DNA of 64,000 nucleotides from an uncultured Oscillospiraceae bacterium (GTDB lineage: Bacteria > Bacillota > Clostridia > Oscillospirales > Oscillospiraceae). Positions 42,068-50,624 of the stretch are shown one piece after another; the first letter of the stretch is position 1, and each line of letters begins with the position of its first letter. The notes beneath the pieces were generated by a model. The model did no database searches. It was not told the DNA's origin and saw nothing but the letters and a program-made list of their open reading frames with translations. The position numbers and the translations under genes were made by a program. Location of the stretch: the NCBI GenBank assembly GCA_934661135.1, contig CAKUJA010000001.1, positions 16,163-80,162 on the forward strand. The letters run 5' to 3'.

Positions 42068-44047
42068 TCAGAGCAGAAGCAGCGTATGGACGGCAAATGC
42101 AATCAGATATGCGATGCAGCACTGGCTGATCGCCACGACGACGGCCTTCCAGCGCGCGCCAAGCTCCCGGCGGATGGCTGCAATTGCCGCTATGCAGGGT
42201 GTGTAGAGCAGCGTAAAGACGAGGAAGGTCGCAGCAGTCTTTGCGGTGAACAGCGACGAAATTGCCGCGCTGCCGAGCAGAATTTCCAGCGTGCTGACGA
42301 CGGACTCCTTGGCGATGAACCCCGAGATGAGCGCCGTCGTGCAGCGCCAGTCGGCGAAGCCGAGCGGACCAAAGACCGGTGCGAGCCACTGGCCGATTGC
42401 AGCGAGCAGGCTGTCGGCGCTGTCCGTTACAACATTCAGCCGCGTGTCAAAGCTCTGTAAGAACCAGATGACGATCGTGGCAAGGAAGATGACGGTGAAC
42501 GCACGCTGCAAAAAGTCCTTTGCCTTTTCCCAGAGCAGCAGCATGACGCTCTTGAAGCTCGGCAGACGGTAGTTCGGCAGCTCCATCACAAACGGCACCG
42601 GACGACCTTTGAACGACGCTTTTAGCACCAGCGCGGCCAGAATGCCGACCAGAATGCCCAGCAGATAGAGCGCAATCATAACGAGTGCCGCGTGCTGCGG
42701 AAAAAATGCCGCCGAGAAAAAGGCATAAATCGGAATTTTGGCCGAGCAGCTCATAAACGGCGTGAGCAGAATCGTCATGGTGCGGTCGCGCTCGCTCGGC
42801 AGCGTGCGTGTGGACATGACGGCAGGAACCGTGCAGCCGAAGCCGATCAGCATCGGAACGATCGACTTGCCGGACAGACCGATTTTGCGCAGCAGCTTGT
42901 CCATGACAAACGCCACGCGCGCCATATACCCGGTGTCCTCCAGAATCGACAGGAAGAAAAACAGCGTGACAATGATCGGCAGGAAGGACAGCACGGAGCC
43001 GACACCCTGGAAAATGCCGTCGATCAGCAGGCTGCGCACAACCGGGTTCAGACCATAGGTCGTCAGGGCGCGGTCAACCACGGCGGTCAGTGCGTCAATT
43101 CCCATCGCCAGCAGATCGCTGAGGTAGGAGCCGATGACGTGGAACGTCAGGTAGAAAATCAGGAACATCAGTCCGATGAAAATCGGAATCGCCGTGTGTT
43201 TTCCGGTCAGAATCTTGTCCGCCTGAACACTGCGAAGATGCTCGCGGCTCTCGTGCGGCTTTGTCACGCAGTCCCGCACAACGGCCTCAATGAAGTTATA
43301 GCGCATATCGGCCATCGCCGCGTTGCGGTCAAGGCCGCGTTCCTGCTCCATCTGCAAAACGGAGTGCTCCAGCAGCTCTCGCTCGTTCTGATCGAGCTGC
43401 AATTTGTCGGCGGTGCCCTCGTCGCCCTCGATCAGCGAGGTTGCGGCAAAGCGCGTCGACACGCCGAGCATCTGCGCGTGATCCTCAATCTGGTGGCAGA
43501 CGGCGTGGATGCAGCGGTGCACCGGGCCGGCAGGACAGAAGTCTATAATCGCCGGCGTGAGCCGTTTCTCCGCAACGCGCAGCGCCTCGACAACAAGCTC
43601 CTGCACGCCGTCGCCGGTCGCAGCGCAGATCGGTACAACCGGAATGCCGAGCCGCTCCGACAGCGCGGGGACGTCGATCGAGCCGCCGTTTCCGGTCAGC
43701 TCGTCCATCATGTTCAGCGCCAGCACCATCGGCAGGCGAAGGGTCAGCAGTTGCAGCGTGAGGTAGAGGTTGCGCTCCAGGTTTGTGGCGTCGACAATGT
43801 TGATAATTCCGTCCGGCTTGGAGTGCAGAATGAAATCCCGCGTGACAATCTCCTCCGCGGTGTAGGGGCGCAGGGAGTAAATTCCTGGCAGATCAACCAC
43901 TGTGGCGTCCTTTTGCTGCCGAATCTGCCCGGATTTCTGGTCAACGGTGACGCCGGGAAAATTGCCGACGTGCTGGTTGGAGCCGGTGAGCTGGTTAAAC
44001 AGCGTCGTTTTGCCGCAGTTCTGATTTCCGGCAAGCGCAAAAATCAT
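42068..44047 (-). CDS. feoB: FeoB, ferrous iron transporter
   Basis: 659 residues. N-terminal G domain: GNQNCGKT (7-14), DLPG (52-55), NMMD (112-115); a helical GDI domain; then Gate and transmembrane regions with the paired motifs MLIGFGCTVPAVMSTRTLPSERDR and MSCSAKIPIYAFF. Imports Fe(II), matching an anaerobic lifestyle. Overlaps feoA by 4 nt. Length is slightly shorter than E. coli FeoB (773), as usual in Firmicutes. Confidence 0.96.
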   Translation of the reverse strand: MIFALAGNQNCGKTTLFNQLTGSNQHVGNFPGVTVDQKSGQIRQQKDATVVDLPGIYSLRPYTAEEIVTRDFILHSKPDGIINIVDATNLERNLYLTLQLLTLRLPMVLALNMMDELTGNGGSIDVPALSERLGIPVVPICAATGDGVQELVVEALRVAEKRLTPAIIDFCPAGPVHRCIHAVCHQIEDHAQMLGVSTRFAATSLIEGDEGTADKLQLDQNERELLEHSVLQMEQERGLDRNAAMADMRYNFIEAVVRDCVTKPHESREHLRSVQADKILTGKHTAIPIFIGLMFLIFYLTFHVIGSYLSDLLAMGIDALTAVVDRALTTYGLNPVVRSLLIDGIFQGVGSVLSFLPIIVTLFFFLSILEDTGYMARVAFVMDKLLRKIGLSGKSIVPMLIGFGCTVPAVMSTRTLPSERDRTMTILLTPFMSCSAKIPIYAFFSAAFFPQHAALVMIALYLLGILVGILAALVLKASFKGRPVPFVMELPNYRLPSFKSVMLLLWEKAKDFLQRAFTVIFLATIVIWFLQSFDTRLNVVTDSADSLLAAIGQWLAPVFGPLGFADWRCTTALISGFIAKESVVSTLEILLGSAAISSLFTAKTAATFLVFTLLYTPCIAAIAAIRRELGARWKAVVVAISQCCIAYLIAFAVHTLLLL

Positions 44048-44274
44048 ACGGCGTCCTCCTCAACGGTGATGTTGTGTGCGTCCTCTTTCCGCAGCGTCAA
44101 AACATAGCCGCGGAGCTGAAGCTCCATCGGGTCGCCCATCGGCGCAACTTTATTGACGTGAACGCGCGTCTGCGGAATCAAACCCATATCCAGCAGACGG
44201 CAGCGCAGCACGCCCTCCCCGCCGACAGCGGTAATCACGCCGCTCCGCCCGACGGCCAGTTCGTCCAAGGTCAT
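44044..44274 (-). CDS. feoA: FeoA, ferrous iron transport accessory protein
   Basis: 76 residues with an SH3-like fold: MTLDELAVGRSGVITAVGGEG, LLDMGLIPQTRVHV, APMGDPMELQLRGYVLTLRKEDA. Thought to regulate FeoB. The ATG at 44274 follows CAGGAGGA. First gene of the feoA-feoB-Cys-rich operon. Confidence 0.93.
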   Translation of the reverse strand: MTLDELAVGRSGVITAVGGEGVLRCRLLDMGLIPQTRVHVNKVAPMGDPMELQLRGYVLTLRKEDAHNITVEEDAV

Positions 44275-44314
44275 GAACAGTCCTCCTGAGGGCAAAACCG
44301 CCCGGTTTTTATAA

Positions 44315-44343
44315 ATCATAGCATATCACAGATGCGGCGGCAA
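44315..44343 (-). promoter_or_regulatory. Promoter of feoAB
   Basis: On the minus strand TTGCCG (44343-44338), 17 bp, TATGAT (44320-44315). No clear Fur box was seen. Confidence 0.6.
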
Positions 44344-44436
44344 GTAAAGCCGTTGAACCACCAGAACGGCAGTCTTTCGCATTTTTCTGCCAGTTCGGGC
44401 GGTATTCACAATTTCGTTACAATGCGCACGGCGGAA

Positions 44437-44454
44437 TATGGTAAACTTACCATA
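44437..44454. promoter_or_regulatory. 18-bp palindrome ahead of the CBS gene
   Basis: TATGGTAAACTTACCATA: 8-bp arms around AC, 17 bp before the start codon and overlapping the likely -10 region (TAAACT). Probable repressor site; regulator unknown. Confidence 0.5.
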
Positions 44455-44471
44455 ACGAAGGAGGCGGACAG

Positions 44472-44891
44472 ATGAACATTCTGTTTTTTTTAACCCCCAA
44501 GGCAATGTGCTCCTATGTCGAGGCGGACGCCACAATCCGGCAGGCGATGGAGCGAATGGAGAATTCGGGGTACACGGCGCTGCCGGTGCTCGACAGCGAG
44601 GGACATTATAAGGGCGTCATCACCGAGGGCGATCTGCTTTGGGCGCTCAAGCGCCTTTGCGTCATGGACATCCGGCAGACCGAGGAGCATTTCATCTCAG
44701 AGCTTGCCGCGCCGCGCCGCGCGGTGCAGCCGGTGCGGGTCGACACGCGCGTGGAGGATCTGATTGCGGTCGCGGCCGACCAGAACTTTGTCCCTGTGGT
44801 AGACGATAAAGATGATTTTATCGGCATTGTCACGCGCAGCCGTATTTTAAAATACTGTCTGGAAAAATATTTTATGACAACGGCATATTAA
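44472..44891 (+). CDS. CBS-domain protein
   Basis: 139 residues consisting of two CBS modules: ATIRQAMERMENSGYTALPVLDSEGHYKGVITEGDLLWAL, and TRVEDLIAVAADQNFVPVVDDKDDFIGIVTRSRIL. Such pairs bind adenine nucleotides and act as energy or ligand sensors. No catalytic domain is attached. GGAGG precedes the ATG. A palindrome over the promoter suggests tight control. Confidence 0.85.
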   Translation: MNILFFLTPKAMCSYVEADATIRQAMERMENSGYTALPVLDSEGHYKGVITEGDLLWALKRLCVMDIRQTEEHFISELAAPRRAVQPVRVDTRVEDLIAVAADQNFVPVVDDKDDFIGIVTRSRILKYCLEKYFMTTAY

Positions 44892-44912
44892 CGGTAAATT
44901 GTTTCAAAACAG

Positions 44913-44942
44913 GTTTAATATCCCTGCACCCCGGGCATACTG
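44913..44942 (+). promoter_or_regulatory. Sigma-F/G-like sporulation promoter of the M23 gene
   Basis: GTTTA (44913-44917), 15 bp, GGGCATACTG (44933-44942). The second element matches the sigma-F -10 pattern GGnnAnAnTR in full and the first matches GYATA at 4 of 5; B. subtilis spoIIQ is a sigma-F gene. Confidence 0.5.
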
Positions 44943-44960
44943 ACCCCGGAGGTGCATAAG

Positions 44961-45674
44961 ATGCAACACAATGAAAATTCCAAACCCAGTCGGTTCAAAA
45001 CCTTTCTGCGCGACAAAGGCTACTACATCGTGCTGGTGCTCTGTGTCTGCGCGGTCGGTGTGTCGGCATATCTGTTCCTGTCCGGCGCCATTGCCGAGCG
45101 GAACGCGCTGCGAGAGCCGGCGCTGTCGGTAGCGACCCAGACGGAGATCCCGAGCACATCCAGGCCGGAGTCGTCCGCCGCGCCGTCCAAGCCGGCAAAG
45201 CCGGCGGCGGAGCAGGCCGAAACAGCCGAGCCGGTTGCCGGTGACGAGCAGGTCTACGAGCGCGCGTCCAATGTCCGCGTCTGGCCGGTCTCCGGCGAAC
45301 AGCAGGCCGCATACAGCATGGAGCAGCTCGCGTTCAATCCCACCACGCGCGACTGGCGCACGCACGACGGCGTCGACCTGACCGCCGCGGAAGGCGCACC
45401 GGTGCGTGCCGCCTGCGCAGGCACGGTCACCGCGGTGTTTGACGACGAACTCTACGGTACAACTGTCGTCATCGGCCATGCGGACGGCTACACGACGCAC
45501 TATCAAAACCTGGCCGCCGTGCCGACGGTCTCCGCCGGTGACCACGTTGCTGCGGGCGACATCATCGGCTCCGTCGGCAAAACGGCGCTGCTCGAAGTCG
45601 GTCAGGACTCGCACCTGCACTTCGCCGTGCACTGCAACGGCCAGCCGGTCGACCCGGAAACCTTTGTGGACTAA
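44961..45674 (+). CDS. M23 metallopeptidase, SpoIIQ-like
   Basis: 237 residues: a cytosolic head, a membrane helix (about 23-43, YYIVLVLCVCAVGVSAYLFL), an Ala/Pro/Glu linker (60-95) and a LytM/M23 domain. Zinc residues appear intact: HDGVDL (His-x3-Asp) and HLHF. This layout fits SpoIIQ, the forespore side of the mother cell-forespore channel; in clostridia the peptidase residues are often kept, unlike in B. subtilis. The ATG at 44961 follows GGAGG; an earlier GTG overlaps that site. A strong terminator follows. Confidence 0.82.
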   Translation: MQHNENSKPSRFKTFLRDKGYYIVLVLCVCAVGVSAYLFLSGAIAERNALREPALSVATQTEIPSTSRPESSAAPSKPAKPAAEQAETAEPVAGDEQVYERASNVRVWPVSGEQQAAYSMEQLAFNPTTRDWRTHDGVDLTAAEGAPVRAACAGTVTAVFDDELYGTTVVIGHADGYTTHYQNLAAVPTVSAGDHVAAGDIIGSVGKTALLEVGQDSHLHFAVHCNGQPVDPETFVD

Positions 45675-45677
45675 GCG

Positions 45678-45713
45678 AAAACCGGCGCTTCCCTTTTGGG
45701 AAGCGCCGGTTTT
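45678..45713 (+). terminator. Terminator after the SpoIIQ-like gene
   Basis: AAAACCGGCGCTTCCC and its complement pair over about 16 bp and end in TTTTTTT. Confidence 0.9.
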
Positions 45714-45838
45714 TTTGCAGCGGATGTCCATTCGAAAAAACGTTATTTCAAATTTTTAACAGTTCGCAGACGAAATGACATTCCTTTCTCCGCATATTTG
45801 TGCTAAAATAGACAAAAACACCGAGGGAGACGGAACCA

Positions 45839-46396
45839 ATGACGCTGCGCGATACCATTTCAGCCTTTCAGCCCGGCTGCGAGCAGGAGCAGACCGACCG
45901 CCGGTTGATGCTGCAATATTTCGACCTGTTCCCCAATCTGCTGACGCGGGACAATGAACTGGCGCACCTGACGGCCTCCTGCTGGATTGTCGATCCCAGG
46001 CGGAAGTTGGCGCTAATGGCTTATCACAACCTCTACCGCTCCTGGGCATGGCTCGGCGGCCATGCCGACGGCGACGCCGACCTGCTGCGCGTCGCGCTGC
46101 GCGAAGCAAAGGAAGAATCCGGCATCGCGGGCGCGCGCCCCCTGTGCACCGACCCGGTTTCGCTGGAGATTCTCGGCGTCAATGCCCACCGCAAGCGCGG
46201 CCGCTATGTGGCGCCGCACCTGCACCTGAACCTGACATACCTGCTCGAAGCGGACGATACGCTCCCATTGCGCGAGAAACCGGATGAAAACAGCGCTGTG
46301 CGCTGGATTCCGATGGACGAGCTGGAATCCGCCGTCAGCGAACCGGAGATGCGCATCATCTACCGTAAGCTGATCGAGCGGTCGCGCCGGATCTGA
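45839..46396 (+). CDS. NUDIX hydrolase
   Basis: 185 residues. The Nudix box reads GHADGDADLLRVALREAKEE then SG: the REAKEE core is intact but the first Glu of the GX5E motif is Ala. A family of clostridial NUDIX proteins with GHADGD is known to me, so this is probably a subfamily trait. Substrate unknown; such proteins usually hydrolyse nucleoside diphosphate derivatives. The upstream region carries TTCGCAGACGA at 45762-45772, also found before the XRE gene. Confidence 0.85.
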   Translation: MTLRDTISAFQPGCEQEQTDRRLMLQYFDLFPNLLTRDNELAHLTASCWIVDPRRKLALMAYHNLYRSWAWLGGHADGDADLLRVALREAKEESGIAGARPLCTDPVSLEILGVNAHRKRGRYVAPHLHLNLTYLLEADDTLPLREKPDENSAVRWIPMDELESAVSEPEMRIIYRKLIERSRRI

Positions 46397-46400
46397 TGCG

Positions 46401-46577
46401 TTACTTGGGCGGCAAAATGTGCACGACCGGCTCCGCCGTTGGTGTCTGACCGCCAGCGGCGCACCATCCGGCCTGAAACGCCGCGCGGACGATTGCAAAC
46501 AGCGCGGCCTCGGCCTCGTCGTATTCCTGCCGGTCGAGAAATGCCGAAAAAGCGCCTTCAAACTCATTGTTCAACAT
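46401..46577 (-). CDS. Small hypothetical protein (58 residues)
   Basis: Reads MLNNEFEGAFSAFLDRQEYD then an Ala-rich helix (EAEAALFAIVRAAFQAGW) and a Pro-rich end VVHILPPK. AAAAGGAG lies 9 nt before the ATG, and the gene fills the gap between the NUDIX stop and the divergent XRE gene. Mostly helical and soluble by composition. No family recognised. Confidence 0.7.
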   Translation of the reverse strand: MLNNEFEGAFSAFLDRQEYDEAEAALFAIVRAAFQAGWCAAGGQTPTAEPVVHILPPK

Positions 46578-46699
46578 GGCAAATCGCTCCTTTTAGCGAT
46601 CATAGCATAAATTATGTAAATTTTTGTCTATTTTCGCAGACGATATTTCTGTACTTTTCTCATAAAATAGAGAGAGCAAGCAATGGAAGGGGGATTAGT

Positions 46700-46933
46700 G
46701 TGCCGTTTGATAACCATGTGGTCGGCGCGGCAATCCGAACGCTGCGGACAGAAAAGCATATGACGCAGGAGATGCTCAGCGCATTTGCCGGGATTGCACG
46801 TACCCATTTGACCATGATCGAGAACGGGCAGAAGCAGGCGAATCTGGAGACAATCTGGAAGCTGGCGGAAGCGCTGGAGATTCGGCCGAGCAAGCTGGTC
46901 GAGCGAATAGAACAAATGGAGGAATCCGTCTGA
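46700..46933 (+). CDS. XRE-family DNA-binding protein
   Basis: 77 residues, a single Cro/C1 helix-turn-helix domain: IRTLRTEKHMTQEMLSAFAGIARTHLTMIENG, then LETIWKLAEALEIRPSKLVERI. The GTG at 46700 follows GGAAGGGGG; no ATG fits. Probably a small repressor, possibly of itself and the divergent gene. Its stop codon lies within the terminator stem. Confidence 0.83.
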   Translation: MPFDNHVVGAAIRTLRTEKHMTQEMLSAFAGIARTHLTMIENGQKQANLETIWKLAEALEIRPSKLVERIEQMEESV

Positions 46934-46954
46934 AAACCTCAAGTTCTCAGACGG
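46926..46954 (+). terminator. Terminator of the XRE gene
   Basis: CCGTCTGA and TCAGACGG invert around an 11-13 nt loop, followed by ATTTT; the stop codon is in the left arm. Confidence 0.65.
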
Positions 46955-46972
46955 ATTTTGCTGTGCAAAAAG

Positions 46973-46998
46973 CGCCGCGCAGAAAGCTCTGCGCGGCG
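46973..46998 (-). terminator. Terminator after rny
   Basis: CGCCGCGCAGA and TCTGCGCGGCG pair; on the minus strand the stem is followed by CTTTTTG. Confidence 0.8.
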
Positions 46999-47005
46999 GC
47001 TTGCG

Positions 47006-48562
47006 TTATTTGGCGTATTCGATTGCCTTGGTCTCGCGGATGACATTGACCTTGATCTGGCCGGGATATTCCAGCTCCGACTCGATTTTCTTCGCAATGT
47101 CGCGCGCCAGCAGGATCATGTTGTCCTCGGTCACTTCCTCGGGCTTGACCATGATGCGAACCTCGCGGCCAGCTTGGATGGCGTATGCCTTCTCGACGCC
47201 GGGGTACGAACCGGTCAGCTCCTCGAGCTTCTCCAGACGGCGGATATAGTTCTCGACGTTCTCGCGTCTTGCACCGGGGCGTGCGGCGGAGATGGCGTCG
47301 GCGGCCTGCACGAGACAGGCAATGATGGTCTGCGGCTCCACGTCGCCGTGGTGCGCTTCAATCGCGTTGATGACCACCGGGGGTTCCTTATACTTCTTGG
47401 CAAGCTCCACACCGAGCTGGACGTGGCTGCCCTCCATCTCGTGGTCGACGGACTTGCCGAGGTCGTGCAGCAGACCTGCGCGCTTGGCAATCGTCACATC
47501 GACGCCAAGCTCACTCGCAAGCAGACCCGCAATGTGGGCGACCTCGATGGAGTGATTCAAGACGTTCTGGCCGTAGGAAGTACGGTATTTTTGCCGGCCG
47601 AGCAGCTTGATAATCTCGGGATGCAGATTGTGGACGCCGGTTTCAAACGCGGCGCGCTCGCCCTCGACCTTGATCGTGTGGTCAACCTCGCGGCGTGCCT
47701 TCTCCACCATGTCCTCAATGCGCGTCGGATGGATGCGTCCGTCGGCAATGAGCTTTTCAAGAGCCAGACGTGCAATCTCCCGGCGAACCGGGTCAAACGA
47801 CGAGACGGTGATCGCCTCCGGCGTGTCGTCGATGATGAGGTCGACGCCGGTGATCGTCTCGAGCGTGCGGATGTTGCGGCCTTCGCGGCCGATGATCCGA
47901 CCCTTCATTTCGTCGTTCGGCAGCGGCACAACCGATACAGTTGCCTCTGCGGCATGATCCGCCGCGCAGCGCTGGATGGCAGTTGTGATGATCTCGCGCG
48001 CCAGCGTGTCGGCCTCGTCCTTGTACTGCTGCTCGACCTCCTTGATCTTCATGGCGCTCTCGTGGCGGACGTCGTCCTCCACACCCTTGAGGATATAGGC
48101 CTTTGCCTCCTCCTGCGTCAAACCGGAGATCTTTTCCAGCATCTCCATCTGGCTGCGCTTGAGGGAAGTAACCTCCTCCTCCTGCTTCTGGACGCCTGCA
48201 ATCCGCTTGGCCAGCTCGTCCTCTTTTTTCTCGTGCTGGTCGATCTTCTTGTCGAGCGCTTCTTCCTTCTGCTGCTGGCGGCGTTCCTGTTTCTGAACCT
48301 CCGCGCGGCGCTCTTTGATTTCCTTTTCGGCCTCGGTACGCGATTTATGGATCTCATCCTTTGCTTCCAGCAGCATCTCGCGCTTTTTGCTCTCTCCGCC
48401 CTTGATGGCTTCGTTAATGATGCGTCGGGCTTCTTCTTCCGCGCTGCCGATCTCTTTTTCCGCGACTTTCTTGCGGTACGTCACGCCAACAAAGAAGAAC
48501 AGAATCCCACCCACGACGAAACCTGCGATGCACAGGATCAGACTTAATATATTAAATTCCAT
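47006..48562 (-). CDS. rny: Ribonuclease Y
   Basis: Membrane-anchored endoribonuclease that starts mRNA decay in Firmicutes. 518 residues: N-terminal membrane helix (about 3-25), a long charged coiled coil (25-200, repeated [25 protein letters not shown] heptads), a KH domain ([15 protein letters not shown]) and an HD domain ([27 protein letters not shown]). The ATG at 48562 is 14 nt from GGAGG, slightly far, but an upstream GTG directly abuts that site. The KH-HD core is intact. Confidence 0.95.
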   Translation of the reverse strand: MEFNILSLILCIAGFVVGGILFFFVGVTYRKKVAEKEIGSAEEEARRIINEAIKGGESKKREMLLEAKDEIHKSRTEAEKEIKERRAEVQKQERRQQQKEEALDKKIDQHEKKEDELAKRIAGVQKQEEEVTSLKRSQMEMLEKISGLTQEEAKAYILKGVEDDVRHESAMKIKEVEQQYKDEADTLAREIITTAIQRCAADHAAEATVSVVPLPNDEMKGRIIGREGRNIRTLETITGVDLIIDDTPEAITVSSFDPVRREIARLALEKLIADGRIHPTRIEDMVEKARREVDHTIKVEGERAAFETGVHNLHPEIIKLLGRQKYRTSYGQNVLNHSIEVAHIAGLLASELGVDVTIAKRAGLLHDLGKSVDHEMEGSHVQLGVELAKKYKEPPVVINAIEAHHGDVEPQTIIACLVQAADAISAARPGARRENVENYIRRLEKLEELTGSYPGVEKAYAIQAGREVRIMVKPEEVTEDNMILLARDIAKKIESELEYPGQIKVNVIRETKAIEYAK

Positions 48563-48726
48563 AAGCTGCGGCCACACCTCCTGTTCTTAAAATTGGGTCA
48601 GTTGCGAATTGAATTGGAAAAACAGCCACGGGATACACCCCAATCCCGGGACTGTCAAACAAATCCTACCCATCATTGTACTGGTTTCTCGCGGGTGTGT
48701 CAAGAAAGATTTCGCCATTGCGCACA

Positions 48727-48754
48727 AAAACCGGGAGCGATCGCTCCCGGTTTT
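48727..48754. terminator. Bidirectional terminator after bioY
   Basis: AAAACCGGGAGCGA and TCGCTCCCGGTTTT form a 14-bp perfect stem without loop bases beyond the centre; T-run on either strand. Confidence 0.8.
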
Positions 48755-48826
48755 ATATGCTATCGCAGAGAGCCATCCGCCAGATGGAGGAGCGGAGGTT
48801 GACAATTCCGCGAAAGTGTGGGAAAA

Positions 48827-49378
48827 TTAAGCGGTAACAAGCTGCGGCACGCGCTTGCGCAGCGTCAGGCAGAGCGGCACGCACACGGCGATTTTCAGTG
48901 CGTCGCCCGGCAGATAGATCAGGCAGCCGGAGCGCACAATCTGCCATACGGAAAGACCCTTGCCCATGTAGGCGTTGAGGATGATTCCCATATACGGCGT
49001 GCCGAACACGTAGAGCACCGCTAACCCGGCCACAAGGCCGAGCACCATCGGCCAGAACGTGGTCGTCTTGGCGCAGAGCTTGCCGATGACCCAGGCCGAG
49101 GGAATCAGGCCGATCAAAAAGCCGAAGCTCGGCTGAAAAACGTAGGAAAATCCGCCGCCGTTGGTGAAAATCGGCAGGCCGACCAACCCGAGCAGCACAT
49201 AGACCGCCTGCGAGATCGCGCCGTATTTTGCGCCGAGCAGGATGCCCGCCATGGCTGTGAAGAAGAATTGCAGTGTAATGGCCGGGATGCCGGGGATCGG
49301 AATCGGAATCTTCAGAAACGCGCCGACAGCGGCCAGCGCCGCGAACAGTGCCGTGAGAACAAGGTGTTTGGTACGCAT
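48827..49378 (-). CDS. bioY: BioY, biotin transporter substrate-binding subunit
   Basis: 183 residues with six hydrophobic segments, the BioY S component of an ECF transporter that takes up biotin. The stretch FFFTAMAGILLGAKYGAISQAVYVLLGLVGLPIF is the family signature. Divergent from birA around a BirA operator, so biotin represses it. No biotin synthesis genes are in the window, suggesting uptake dependence here at least. Confidence 0.93.
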   Translation of the reverse strand: MRTKHLVLTALFAALAAVGAFLKIPIPIPGIPAITLQFFFTAMAGILLGAKYGAISQAVYVLLGLVGLPIFTNGGGFSYVFQPSFGFLIGLIPSAWVIGKLCAKTTTFWPMVLGLVAGLAVLYVFGTPYMGIILNAYMGKGLSVWQIVRSGCLIYLPGDALKIAVCVPLCLTLRKRVPQLVTA

Positions 49379-49390
49379 GATTTCCTCCTA

Positions 49391-49423
49391 TTGTAAACTA
49401 TATTTTCTGAACGAGGTTTACAA
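49391..49423. promoter_or_regulatory. BirA (biotin) operator between bioY and birA
   Basis: TTGTAAAC and GTTTACAA form an 8-bp inverted repeat with 17 bp between, 12 bp before the bioY start. This is the known Firmicutes BirA operator layout. Confidence 0.85.
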
Positions 49424-49461
49424 TACCATAAAATCTGCGAAAATGCAAGGATAAAATCAAC

Positions 49462-50430
49462 ATGATGAAACAGGATATTTTGCGCATTCTGTCGGACTCT
49501 GCCCAGCCGGTCTCCGGCGAGCAGATCAGCCGCACGCTCGGCGTCACGCGCGCTGCGGTCTGGAAGGCAATCAACCAGCTTCGCCAGGAGGGGTATGCCA
49601 TTGAAGCGGCGTCCCGCCGCGGCTACCGCCTGACCGCTTTACCCGACCGGCTCAACCGGGCCGTCATTGCCGGCGATACCGGCGCGGCGGTCTATGTCTT
49701 TGAGGAGGTTGGCTCCACCAATACCGCCGCGCGGCAATATGCCGCCGAAGGCTGCCCCGCGTGCACCTGTGTGCTGGCGGAAAAGCAGACGGCAGGGAAG
49801 GGGCGGCGCGGCCGTCAGTTCGTCTCGCCGCCGGGCGGTCTCTATTTCAGCATTGTTCTGCGGCCGGACGCGCTGCCCGAGCAGATCATGCACCTGACCG
49901 CGATGACCGCCGTCGCCGTGCGCCGCGCGATCTTGGAAACCACCGGTCTCGACGTCGGCATCAAGTGGACGAACGACCTTGTCTATGGCCGCAAAAAGCT
50001 CTGCGGCATCCTCACGGAGCTGTCCATTCAGGCCGAGACACGCGATGTGGAGTGTGCCGTCGCCGGGATTGGCATCAACTGCAATGAGACGGACTTTGCG
50101 CCGGAAATTCAGGATGTCGCCACCTCCATTCGGCTTGAGACCGGCAAACCGGTCGACCGCAGCCGGCTCGCCAATGCAATGCTGCGCCAGTTCCAGTCGC
50201 TCTCGCGCGAGCTGCAAAGCGGCAAGGATGCGTGGCTGGCCGAGTTCGCCGCCCACTGCGTCACCATCGGCAAGCAGGTGCAAGTTGTCCGGGGCGACAG
50301 CGTCCGCGAAGCCGTGGCCGAGGGCATCGACGGCGAAGCCGCGCTGCTTGTCCGCTATCCGGACGGCACCTGCGAGGCCGTCAGCTCCGGTGAGGTCTCC
50401 GTGCGCGGAATGTACGGCTATTTGGACTAG
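49462..50430 (+). CDS. birA: BirA, biotin-protein ligase and biotin repressor
   Basis: 322 residues: N-terminal helix-turn-helix (QPVSGEQISRTLGVTRAAVWKAINQLRQEG) that binds the biotin operator, and the ligase domain with the biotin-binding GRRGRQF loop, PPGGLYFSIVLRP and KWTNDLVYGRKKLCGIL, then an SH3-like C-terminus. It attaches biotin to carboxylases and represses bioY when biotin is plentiful. The stop codon TAG touches repeat R2C. Confidence 0.95.
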   Translation: MMKQDILRILSDSAQPVSGEQISRTLGVTRAAVWKAINQLRQEGYAIEAASRRGYRLTALPDRLNRAVIAGDTGAAVYVFEEVGSTNTAARQYAAEGCPACTCVLAEKQTAGKGRRGRQFVSPPGGLYFSIVLRPDALPEQIMHLTAMTAVAVRRAILETTGLDVGIKWTNDLVYGRKKLCGILTELSIQAETRDVECAVAGIGINCNETDFAPEIQDVATSIRLETGKPVDRSRLANAMLRQFQSLSRELQSGKDAWLAEFAAHCVTIGKQVQVVRGDSVREAVAEGIDGEAALLVRYPDGTCEAVSSGEVSVRGMYGYLD

Positions 50431-50575
50431 CATATCTGAAACCGGAACACACTCGGGCGGCTCTTTTGCGCGGCACGGCGCTGCGGTTCTTTGCAGTCCG
50501 TCAGGACTTCTGTGAAGATGTCCTGCTCGCGCAGAATGTCTGCGCTCCCGGCCGTACCGCCGGTTTTCAGACACC
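50431..50575 (+). mobile_element. R2C: diverged MITE-like copy after birA
   Basis: 145 bp starting CATATCTGAAACCGG and ending CCGGTTTTCAGACACC, with interior blocks matching R2B in order: GTCAG, TTCTGTGAAGATGTCCTGCT, CGCAGAAT, CGCTCCCGG. More diverged than R2A and R2B. It begins at the base after the birA stop. Confidence 0.65.
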
Positions 50576-50624
50576 CGCGGAAGGTTCTGTGTTCACGCAG
50601 CTTGACGAAAGGAGCTCTGTCAAT

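Noticed and set aside
50466..50624. Upstream extension of the nitroreductase frame.
   Set aside because: It is repeat R2C in translation; the proper start has AAAGGAG.
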